From: Desulfobacteraceae bacterium
Lineage (GTDB): Bacteria; Desulfobacterota; Desulfobacteria; Desulfobacterales; JAUWMJ01
Assembly (NCBI GenBank): GCA_030612225.1
Contig: JAUWOH010000256.1
Span: 1-5,063 of the forward strand
Direction of reading: 5' to 3'
DNA length: 5,063 nt
Shown: in pieces, positions 1 through 4,441 of the stretch
Numbering within the stretch: the first letter of the stretch is position 1
Layout: each line of letters opens with the position of its first letter
The notes under the pieces: generated by a model
The model's database searches: none
What the model saw: only the letters and a program-made list of their open reading frames with translations
Told to the model about the DNA's origin: nothing
Position numbers and translations under genes: made by a program

Positions 1-82
1 GGAGCAAATTTCAGGCAAATTAGGGGTGTCAGGCGGCTAACCATGATGAGGTGAGGATCAGGAAAAAGAGAGGCTTTATTGA

Positions 83-274
83 ATGACGGATAAAGAAAAA
101 GATATAGAAAAAGAAATAAAAAACCTTGAGGAAAAACTAAAGGATCGTGAAGATGCGCTTCCAGCACACTCGGTAAAACCGAATCAGATGCTTATAATTG
201 ATGAGTTGGAAACAGAAATTGAAAAGAAGAAGGATGAACTTGCCGGGCTAAGAAAGGGTAAATCAAACTCTTAA
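83..274 (+). CDS. Small charged coiled-coil protein, function unknown
   Basis: This is a 63-residue soluble protein with no signal peptide or membrane segment. It has two heptad-rich, Glu/Lys-dense helices (about residues 4-24 and 37-57), separated by a short turn with the motif ALPAHSVKPNQ (25-35). That pattern suggests an antiparallel helical hairpin. The ATG is preceded by an AGAGAGG-like ribosome-binding site about 9 nt upstream, which supports the start. I recall similar short proteins with an 'ALPAHS.(K/R)P.Q' turn in Desulfobacterota genomes, sometimes misannotated as histidine kinase fragments, but there is no kinase motif here. It is the only + strand gene and converges on the DVU0298-family gene. 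Its function cannot be inferred from sequence. It is confidently coding but functionally anonymous. Confidence 0.75.
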   Translation: MTDKEKDIEKEIKNLEEKLKDREDALPAHSVKPNQMLIIDELETEIEKKKDELAGLRKGKSNS

Positions 275-299
275 GGAAGTTTTTCAAGAGGGTTTTTTT
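268..299 (+). terminator. Weak putative intrinsic terminator between convergent genes
   Basis: CTCTT (268-272, overlapping the stop codon of the coiled-coil gene) can pair with AAGAG (286-290) across a 13-nt loop, followed by GG and a run of seven T (293-299). The stem is only 5 bp, so termination would be weak. The position between two convergent genes and the T tract are the main support. Confidence 0.35.
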
Positions 300-316
300 A
301 AAATGATGCTCTTAAG

Positions 317-976
317 CTAATTACGAGTCCTAAGTTGAGCCACCGTGAGTTCTTCCAGTTTGTCATCGAGATAGAATGTTAATGTTGCCTGATCGTTTTC
401 AAGACGCTTAAGCAGCCTGTTTGTAGTTTCGCAATCAAAAAGTCCGGCAGTCCATGCAGCAAGTCCGCGAAGGGCCGGGTCCGGCGATTCCATATAAGGG
501 CAAAGCAGATGGGCAAAATCCTTTACAAGATTAGGCCTGGCATGTGCAAGCCTTCCGATACCCCATAAAACTCCCCTTTGCAGAATTTCATGCTCAATAT
601 AATTTCCGTCAGGCATAATGTAAGATAAGAGTATTTTATGATACTCTTTCGCAAGTCCTTCGTGCCTGGCCATGATTTCACCCATTGCCTCAGGTGAACC
701 CCAGCCGATTCCGCCTGATTCGTCATTAAGGTTCCAGATAAAGCGGCGCATCACTACCCGTGCCGATTCCATGTCATTATCAGCAAGATTTGAAACAACA
801 AGGCCCATTGCAGTAACGGCTCGCCATTTTATTAGTTCGTCGCTATTATAAAAAAAAGAAAAAAGCGGGTTTACTAAAGCTCTTGCAGAAAACCCGCTTA
901 TCTTTAATATACTTTTTTCAAAATCTTTATCACTTAAAAGCTCAAAGACTTTTTTTTTAAGCTGTCTGCCACCCAT
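317..976 (-). CDS. DVU0298-family HEAT-repeat-like protein
   Basis: This is a 219-residue protein, all helical by composition, with no signal peptide or transmembrane segment. Successive helical pairs resemble HEAT/armadillo repeats, for example around 47-64 (KWRAVTAMGLVVSNLA), 132-146 (LQRGVLWGIGRLAHA) and 165-181 (PDPALRGLAAWTAGLFD). The motif NLNDESGGIGWGSPEAMGE (82-100) is the hallmark I associate with the DVU0298 family, named after a Desulfovibrio vulgaris protein and common in sulfate reducers. HEAT scaffolds usually bind other proteins, and no enzymatic residues are evident. The ATG at 976 has no good Shine-Dalgarno sequence (upstream reads GATTAGAAATGAATA). The terminal repeat of an intergenic element ends only 17 nt upstream, so the original leader may have been altered. 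The gene ends in TAG. The family call is fairly sure; the role is unknown. Confidence 0.8.
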   Translation of the reverse strand: MGGRQLKKKVFELLSDKDFEKSILKISGFSARALVNPLFSFFYNSDELIKWRAVTAMGLVVSNLADNDMESARVVMRRFIWNLNDESGGIGWGSPEAMGEIMARHEGLAKEYHKILLSYIMPDGNYIEHEILQRGVLWGIGRLAHARPNLVKDFAHLLCPYMESPDPALRGLAAWTAGLFDCETTNRLLKRLENDQATLTFYLDDKLEELTVAQLRTRN

Positions 977-990
977 TATTCATTTCTAAT

Positions 991-1208
991 CTTGTAACCG
1001 TTTACGGGTTCAGAGTTCAAGGTTCAGTGGTTGTATGCTTGCCGCAAATATGAACAGTTGATTCGTGAGTTATGAACGGTCTTGCGTAAAAGTGCAAAGA
1101 GAGTTCTATAAGGCATCGGTTTAATAATACATGACGGCTGTTGAGTTTCAGGACGTATATTTTGGGTTCAGCGAAAGAAAGATAACTTTAAACCTGTGAA
1201 CACATACC
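991..1208. mobile_element. MITE-like intergenic element 1 (degenerate)
   Basis: This element fills the 237-bp gap between the DVU0298-family gene and the ferredoxin gene. The left end (994-1027) reads GTAACCGTTTACGGGTTCAG followed by AGTTCAAGGTTCAG. The right end (about 1185-1208) carries the inverse motif AACCTGTGAACA. Aligning the left end with the reverse complement of the right gives about 15 of 24 matches, so the inverted repeat is eroded. The left end closely matches that of element 2. The interior (1031-1180) has no convincing gene and no obvious similarity to the interiors of the other two elements. The right end stops about 5 nt from the ferredoxin stop codon. No transposase is encoded, so movement would need help in trans. 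It could instead be a structured intergenic repeat of the REP/BIME type. Confidence 0.5.
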
Positions 1209-1213
1209 TATTC

Positions 1214-1417
1214 TTACTCCCAGGAGATACAGTCTTCCGGACAGTATTTAATGGCCTCTTCAACATCAGGCTTAGGATAGCATGAGAGTTCAGCGACTTC
1301 TATATAACCTGCTTCATTAAGCCTGAAAACCATAGGGCACACCTCAATACATCCGCCGCACAGACTGCACTGGCCGATATCAACCTCAGGTATTTTATTG
1401 TTATCTCTCAAACACAA
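1214..1417 (-). CDS. Monocluster 4Fe-4S ferredoxin (FdII-like)
   Basis: This small ferredoxin, up to 67 residues, is a soluble low-potential electron carrier. The cluster motif is C17-x2-C20-x2-C23-x3-C27-P, with the distal ligand in the motif YCPEDC (C59). It resembles Desulfovibrio gigas ferredoxin II, in which the Cys corresponding to C27 pairs in a disulfide with a mid-chain Cys; C46 could play that part. C63 is an extra cysteine. Only one cluster is expected. The start is uncertain. The longest frame opens with TTG (1415-1417) without a Shine-Dalgarno sequence, and an upstream in-frame stop at 1424-1426 excludes further extension. An ATA codon at 1391-1393, ten nt after a GAGAGA ribosome-binding-like site (1404-1409), would give a protein beginning (I/M)PEVDIGQC, the usual ferredoxin N-terminus. 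The gene lies downstream of the Cys-rich 1484-1729 gene and probably shares its transcript. The identity is sure; the start is not. Confidence 0.88.
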   Translation of the reverse strand: MCLRDNNKIPEVDIGQCSLCGGCIEVCPMVFRLNEAGYIEVAELSCYPKPDVEEAIKYCPEDCISWE

Positions 1418-1483
1418 AGTAAATTAATGTAATATACTGTTAATCAAGCAAATCCTGCCTAAACCAGAACATAGAGGCCATAG

Positions 1484-1729
1484 CTATAATCTATGATCAA
1501 TGTTACCAGGCCCTCCGCATTCAGGCGTGTAGCAGGTAACGTTTAAGAAATCGCATTTCTCCTTACACTGGGGACATGCTTCAGGTGGCCCAGTTGCTGT
1601 AACAAGAAACCCACAATTCCCACATTTCCAGTAAGTAAGCCCGCATTCCGGACAGATATCCCCGGCAAACTTACCGTCATCCGTGTGCCCACAGTGGGCA
1701 CACACCAATTTTTCTTGTTTATCTCCCAT
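1484..1729 (-). CDS. Zinc-ribbon plus rubredoxin-like Cys-rich protein
   Basis: This 81-residue protein has 11 cysteines. The N-terminal zinc-ribbon-like module has C10-x2-C13 and C26-x2-C29. The C-terminal module starts YWKCGNCG and has rubredoxin-type C36-x2-C39 and C52-x2-C55 knuckles with GPPEACPQC. It is followed by three further cysteines (C59, C66, C71) in KEKCDFLNVTCYTPECGG and a terminal D-x-R-L. The C-terminal half is a clear paralog of the 50-residue protein at 4909-5061. The rubredoxin-like site should bind Fe or Zn, and the N-terminal knuckles probably bind Zn. The extra cysteines could form a second metal site. An excellent AGGAGGT ribosome-binding site lies 7 nt before the ATG. 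The gene sits 56 nt after the DsrE-family gene and 66 nt before the ferredoxin, suggesting a three-gene unit. An electron-transfer role is inferred, not shown. Confidence 0.85.
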   Translation of the reverse strand: MGDKQEKLVCAHCGHTDDGKFAGDICPECGLTYWKCGNCGFLVTATGPPEACPQCKEKCDFLNVTCYTPECGGPGNIDHRL

Positions 1730-1785
1730 TTCTTTAACCTCCTATACCTTCAATTTCCCCTTGTGCCCTATGAGCGTCACAAATC

Positions 1786-2148
1786 CTAAAAAGTAAACAC
1801 TTTATACTCCGGATTTACCATCATATCGACAAGTACGGAGCCTCCTGATATCACTGAACCAGGGACGCATTCATCAGGTGAAATGAGTCGTTTATCCGCA
1901 CATGCTGCACATACATGGATAGGAGTTTTTCTTTCAATGAGTTTGTCTAAAAGGTCTTTCATGTGTTCTCCGGTTGAAGATCGTATTCCCTCCGCCATGC
2001 CAAATTGAGCCCAGTGGCCTGCATCATCGATCAAAAAGACCTCAACATGGTAACCTTTTTCTGCTGCAATGCTTGCAAATTGCATAGCCCGGGTCGCACC
2101 ACCCGATTTCTCAAATCCTTTAGAAATAACAAATATAAACTTTTCCAT
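1786..2148 (-). CDS. DsrE/DsrF-family sulfur-relay-like protein
   Basis: This is a 120-residue cytoplasmic protein of the DsrE/TusD/YchN-like fold. It starts with a beta strand (KFIFVISKG), then a GGATRAMQFASIAAEKGY helix, a second strand VEVFLIDDAG, and the motif IHVCAACADKR (77-87), ending in the strand YKVFTF. C80, and possibly C83, sit where DsrE-family proteins carry the cysteine that can receive persulfide sulfur. C94 lies in the following loop. Members form homo- or hetero-oligomers in sulfur trafficking, though many stand-alone copies in sulfate reducers have no assigned role. It is not adjacent to dsrAB or tus partners here. The AGGAG ribosome-binding site is 6 nt from the ATG. A 23-codon ORF overlaps the start of this gene and may couple its translation. 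The family is well supported; the specific substrate is unknown. Confidence 0.85.
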   Translation of the reverse strand: MEKFIFVISKGFEKSGGATRAMQFASIAAEKGYHVEVFLIDDAGHWAQFGMAEGIRSSTGEHMKDLLDKLIERKTPIHVCAACADKRLISPDECVPGSVISGGSVLVDMMVNPEYKVFTF

Positions 2149-2191
2149 CTTTTTCTCCTATTTTCGCCTGCAAGTCTTTGATTTGCAGCAT
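2120..2191 (-). pseudogene. 23-codon ORF with good RBS; leader peptide or ABC-ATPase N-terminal relic
   Basis: This ORF has ATG at 2189-2191 and TAA at 2120-2122. An AGGGAG ribosome-binding site lies 7 nt upstream of the ATG. It encodes a peptide beginning MLQIKDLQAKIGEK and overlaps the first 29 nt of the DsrE-family gene in another frame. The first 14 residues resemble the extreme N-terminus of ABC ATPases such as SufC (typical pattern MLxIKdLxaxI..K), before where a Walker A would start. After that the sequence becomes a frame-shifted reading of the dsrE gene. It could be the stub of a deleted ATPase gene, a translationally coupled leader peptide, or chance. The good ribosome-binding site is the strongest argument that it is translated. 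Confidence 0.3.
2168..2188. promoter_or_regulatory. Leader hairpin upstream of the DsrE-family gene
   Basis: CTGCAA (2168-2173) and TTGCAG (2183-2188) form a perfect 6-bp inverted repeat with a 9-nt loop. It lies in the leader of the DsrE-family transcript, 8 nt upstream of that gene's ribosome-binding site (2154-2159), and inside the 23-codon ORF. It could modulate access to the ribosome-binding site or be incidental. Confidence 0.2.
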
Positions 2192-2267
2192 CTTTCATCT
2201 CCCTGTTCAAGAGATTGTAACCATTCACGGGTTCAAAGGTTCAGAGGTTCAAGGTTGCATTCTTGTC

Positions 2268-2358
2268 ACCGGGCTCCATTTTGGTGGCGTATTGATGTTA
2301 GTAGCGTCCCGCTTCGCTTAAAAGCTTCGCCTTAACAAGACGCCGGGACAAGCCCGGT
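2268..2358. repeat. Nested inverted repeats inside element 2
   Basis: ACCGGGCT (2268-2275) pairs perfectly with AGCCCGGT (2351-2358). Inside it, GTCCCG (2306-2311) pairs with CGGGAC (2344-2349). The heptamer GCTTCGC occurs twice (2311-2317 and 2324-2330). The arrangement allows a two-level hairpin if transcribed. It has no T tract, so it does not look like a simple terminator. Confidence 0.5.
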
Positions 2359-2487
2359 TCGTCATTCCCAATCTGAAAATTTACGGCGCATTGGCAATTA
2401 TGTGGCAACCCAGCATTTTTATGAGAACTTCGGGCCTTCAGTTTTGCCTTTATCCCTAGCCCTGAACGTTGAACCTTGAACCCTGGT

Positions 2488-2511
2488 CGCCTACGGCGCC
2501 GCCAAAGGCGG
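2488..2511. repeat. Two tandem GC-rich hairpins downstream of fprA
   Basis: CGCC-TAC-GGCG (2488-2498) and CCGCC-AAA-GGCGG (2499-2511) are directly adjacent perfect small hairpins. They lie about 30-50 nt beyond the fprA stop on the transcript and split the right terminal motif of element 2. They could protect the 3' end of the rubredoxin-fprA mRNA or aid termination, but no U-run follows. Confidence 0.45.
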
Positions 2512-2539
2512 GTAAACCTGTGAACGGCTACGATATTGT

Positions 2540-3718
2540 TTACATAGCCCGGGCGATTTTCCTGCCCAGCTCATAGCAGGCTTTGATACCGTCCTCATCC
2601 GGCACATATTGTAACTTCACTCCTGCATCAATGACTTCAAATTTCATAGCCTCAAGCTCTTTGTTAATCAGCTTAACTGCTTCTCCACTCCAGCCGTAAG
2701 AACCGAATGCAGCCCCGATCTTGTTTTTGGGCTTAAGACCTTTTATGTATGTCAAAGTATCCGCCACAGTGGGAAACATCTGGTTGTTCAGCGTTGGAGA
2801 GCCTATTATCACAGCTTTTGCATCCATAATTTCAGTTATGATATCGCTGCGATGTGAGCTTCTGATATGAATAGGCTTAGCCGGAACTCCTTCACTTGCA
2901 AGCCCTGAGACTATCGCTTCCGCCATGGTTTCCGTACTGTGCCACATGGTATCGTAAATTACCACCGCTTTTCTTTCAGCTTCCTGTTTGCTCCATTTTA
3001 CATATGCGTCAATTATTTTGCCCGGATTTTTTCTCCAGAAAATACCGTGGTCAGGGCATATCATGTCAATTACGAGTCCGAGCTTGGTAACGGTCTCTAT
3101 AAGTTTTAAAGTTTTGGCAGAGTAAAGGAGAAGAATATTTGCAAAATATTTTTTTGCATGAATCATTATATCATCGCCAATCTCGTCATCAAACTTCTCC
3201 GGCCCCGCATAATGCTGCCCAAAAGCATCGCTGGAAAAAAGGATTTTATCTTCCTTTACATATGTGAACATGTTGTCCGGCCAGTGAAGCATCCTGGTTT
3301 CAAGAAAGGTCAGAGTCCTTTTACCGATGTTCAATTCTTCACCATTTTCAACAGCATGATAATTCCATTTCTGTTTGAAATGACTGGAAAGGTTTTTATA
3401 TCCCATCTTGGAGCAATAAAGCGGTTTGTCTTCTCCGATTTTGTGCATGACCCTGGGCAATCCCCCGGAATGATCCATTTCCGTGTGGTTGCTGATAACA
3501 AGGTCGATTTTTTTTGGATCAACCACTTGAGAAACATTCTCAAGGAGTTGGTCGGCAAATTCTTTTTTAACCGCATCAATCAGTACAATCTTTTCATCCA
3601 CTATTAAAAAGGCGTTATAAGTTGTCCCTGCATATGTGGAATATCCGTGAAAATCTCTGATATTCCAGTCAGTAACGCCGACACTGTAAATCCCTTTTGC
3701 TATTTCTAAAGGTTTCAT
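2540..3718 (-). CDS. fprA: Class A flavodiiron protein, rubredoxin:oxygen oxidoreductase
   Basis: This 392-residue cytoplasmic enzyme reduces O2 to water (and in some members NO to N2O) with electrons from rubredoxin. Residues 1-245 form the metallo-beta-lactamase-like diiron domain. The ligands are all present: H78-x-E80-x-D82 with H83 (NHTEMDHSGG), H145 (LHWPDNM), D164 (SSDAFGQHY) and H224 (CPDHGIFWR). Residues 250-392 form the flavodoxin domain. The FMN phosphate loop is at 255-264 (YDTMWHSTET), and isoalloxazine-contacting loops are at 306-313 (GSPTLNNQ) and 338-347 (FGSYGWSGEA). The length is normal for the family, with no C-terminal rubredoxin or flavin-reductase extension. It follows the rubredoxin gene by 15 nt with a GAAGGGA ribosome-binding site, so the two are surely cotranscribed. 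Desulfovibrio gigas Roo and Moorella FprA are the closest characterised relatives by motif. O2 rather than NO as the main substrate is inferred from the rubredoxin partner. Confidence 0.97.
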   Translation of the reverse strand: MKPLEIAKGIYSVGVTDWNIRDFHGYSTYAGTTYNAFLIVDEKIVLIDAVKKEFADQLLENVSQVVDPKKIDLVISNHTEMDHSGGLPRVMHKIGEDKPLYCSKMGYKNLSSHFKQKWNYHAVENGEELNIGKRTLTFLETRMLHWPDNMFTYVKEDKILFSSDAFGQHYAGPEKFDDEIGDDIMIHAKKYFANILLLYSAKTLKLIETVTKLGLVIDMICPDHGIFWRKNPGKIIDAYVKWSKQEAERKAVVIYDTMWHSTETMAEAIVSGLASEGVPAKPIHIRSSHRSDIITEIMDAKAVIIGSPTLNNQMFPTVADTLTYIKGLKPKNKIGAAFGSYGWSGEAVKLINKELEAMKFEVIDAGVKLQYVPDEDGIKACYELGRKIARAM

Positions 3719-3733
3719 GTTTTTCCCTTCTTA

Positions 3734-3892
3734 TTATTCTTTTTCAAAATCATCCTTAGAAGCGCCGCACACCGGGCATTCCCAGTCATCAGGTACATCT
3801 TCCCATTTTGTTCCTGGCTCAACACCACTGTCAGGGTCACCTTGCTCAGGGTCGTAAACATAACCACAAATCGTACATACATACTTATCCAT
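3734..3892 (-). CDS. rub: Rubredoxin
   Basis: This is a canonical 52-residue rubredoxin, a one-iron soluble electron carrier. The Fe(Cys)4 ligands are C6-x2-C9-G-Y-V-Y and C39-P-x-C42-G-A. The typical core GVEPGTKWEDVPDDWECP is present. The ATG has an AGGAGG ribosome-binding site 6 nt upstream. Translation ends in two consecutive TAA codons, 15 nt before the fprA start. This arrangement matches the known rub-roo pairing in sulfate reducers, where rubredoxin passes electrons to the FMN of the flavodiiron protein. Element 3 ends 23 nt upstream of the start codon, so any promoter would lie in or next to the element. The alternative frame through this region encodes nothing recognisable. Confidence 0.96.
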   Translation of the reverse strand: MDKYVCTICGYVYDPEQGDPDSGVEPGTKWEDVPDDWECPVCGASKDDFEKE

Positions 3893-3915
3893 TTTTTTCC
3901 TCCTTGTTTAATTAT

Positions 3916-4126
3916 CTGTAACTGGTTCACGGTTCAAAGGTTCAGGGTTTCTGTCTTAGTCGGCAATCAGCATGCGAATTGACTCTGAAGGTTCCTTGTC
4001 TGACAAAGAAACATGACTTGCCAGGGTTTCAATTCCGAAGCGAATGCAAATTTCATCCGATTATTACGATATACTAAGTCACTAACCTTGAACTTTGAAC
4101 CGTGAACCAGACAACCTGAGTTACAG
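3916..4126. mobile_element. MITE-like intergenic element 3 with best-preserved inverted ends
   Basis: This 211-bp element lies between the rubredoxin gene and the AhpF-like relic. The left end is CTGTAACT followed by GGTTCACGGTTCAAAG and GTTCAGGGTT (3916-3949). The reverse complement of the right end is CTGTAACT, a 10-nt insert, then GGTTCACGGTTCAAAG and TTCAAGGTT (4084-4126). Apart from that insert, the arms differ by one indel and one substitution over about 34 nt. The interior (3950-4083) has no start-to-stop gene of note and shows only a 34-codon open stretch without a start. No clear target-site duplication flanks it. The right end abuts the TAG stop of the relic with no gap. It is non-autonomous as seen here. 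Confidence 0.65.
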
Positions 4127-4192
4127 CTATCTTTGTTTTTTTAAATAATCATATGCCGACAAAGTTGCTTTTGCCCCTTCGCCGGCTGCAAT
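4127..4192 (-). pseudogene. C-terminal relic of AhpF/thioredoxin-reductase-family flavoprotein
   Basis: Reading the - strand from 4192 to the TAG at 4127-4129 gives IAAGEGAKATLSAYDYLKK followed by QR. This matches well the C-terminal helix of AhpF and related NAD(P)H:disulfide flavoreductases, which I recall as IATGEGAKASLSAFDYL in E. coli AhpF. In this family the segment lies next to the FAD and ends the protein. Nothing upstream in any frame continues the match. Just before it the frame reads K, a TAA stop (4196-4198), then six codons back to the TAG stop of the zinc-ribbon gene, which is in the same frame. It therefore looks like the last ~21 codons of a gene whose body was deleted, left between the zinc-ribbon gene and element 3. 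Chance similarity is possible for so short a stretch but seems unlikely. Confidence 0.55.
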
Positions 4193-4216
4193 TTTTTATA
4201 AAGCCGGTTTAATTGC

Positions 4217-4402
4217 CTAAACTCCAGAATCCAGAGTGCACTGGTTAAAGTCAATCTCCTTGCCACACCCACTGCATTTATGAGACTTGTCAAATTCGTC
4301 AGAAAATATTTCCTTTTCTTCTCCGCAGTTTGGACATTTACACTTAAATGCCTTAAGGTTTTTAAATTGTTCGTAACCTGGGCAATGTTGTGGTGTTGAC
4401 AT
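4217..4402 (-). CDS. Small zinc-ribbon protein, function unknown
   Basis: This 61-residue protein has seven cysteines. Two CxxC knuckles, C23-x2-C26 (KCPNCGEEKEIF) and C43-x2-C46 (KCSGCGKEIDF), are spaced 16 residues apart, a classic zinc ribbon. C7, C21 and C55 are additional. The start MSTPQHCPGYEQFKNLKAF is supported by an AAGGAGG ribosome-binding site about 7 nt upstream of the ATG. It follows the flavodoxin gene by 39 nt, so the two are probably cotranscribed. The ribbon lacks the aromatic and PxxWxCP features of rubredoxin, so Zn rather than redox Fe is more likely. The TAG stop is followed in frame by the AhpF-like relic after a second stop. No specific family name is recognised. Confidence 0.8.
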   Translation of the reverse strand: MSTPQHCPGYEQFKNLKAFKCKCPNCGEEKEIFSDEFDKSHKCSGCGKEIDFNQCTLDSGV

Positions 4403-4441
4403 GATGAACCTCCTTTGATTGTTTTATGATCATAAATACTG

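Larger units (their letters stand above)
2217..2533. mobile_element. MITE-like intergenic element 2
   Basis: This 317-bp non-coding element lies between fprA and the DsrE-family gene. The left end (2217-2256) reads GTAACCATTCACGGGTTCAA and continues as near-tandem 8-nt units GGTTCAAA, GGTTCAGA, GGTTCAAG. The right side carries the inverse motifs GAACGTTGAACCTTGAACCC (2464-2483) and, after a hairpin-rich insert, GTAAACCTGTGAACGGCTAC (2512-2531). The outermost 21 nt of the two ends match at 16 positions as inverted repeats, and every mismatch is a transition. The interior holds nested GC-rich dyads but no open reading frame of note. The right end stops 6 nt from the fprA stop codon. No transposase or clear target-site duplication is present. 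Confidence 0.55.

Noticed and set aside
1..54. Possible 3' ends of an upstream + strand gene (frames ending in TAA at 38-40 or TGA at 52-54)
   Set aside because: Both frames are too short to recognise and neither can be preferred. An upstream gene may end here but the window does not show it.
1024..1116. 30-codon - strand ORF with ATG inside element 1
   Set aside because: It has no ribosome-binding site, runs into the terminal repeat, and its product (rich in R, H and Y) resembles nothing known; probably chance.
1418..1483. Promoter for the ferredoxin gene in an AT-rich gap
   Set aside because: Several TATATT/TTAATT-like hexamers occur but none has a -35 box at proper spacing; cotranscription with the upstream gene is simpler.
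2217..2256. GGTTCAA units resemble the tRNA T-loop, suggesting tRNA fragments
   Set aside because: The units repeat every 7-8 nt with no acceptor, D or anticodon arms, so this is a simple repeat and not a tRNA.
3158..3607. 149-codon + strand ORF antisense to fprA
   Set aside because: It is the antisense shadow of a fully conserved enzyme gene, with no recognisable domain.
3715..3930. 71-codon - strand ORF over rubredoxin
   Set aside because: It is an out-of-frame reading of the canonical rubredoxin gene, which has its own strong ribosome-binding site.
3916..4126. Integron attC-like site between gene cassettes
   Set aside because: The ends (CTGTAACT / AGTTACAG) do not fit the RYYYAAC...GTTRRRY core, the spacers are longer than usual attC sites, and rub-fprA is a coherent two-gene operon rather than single-gene cassettes.
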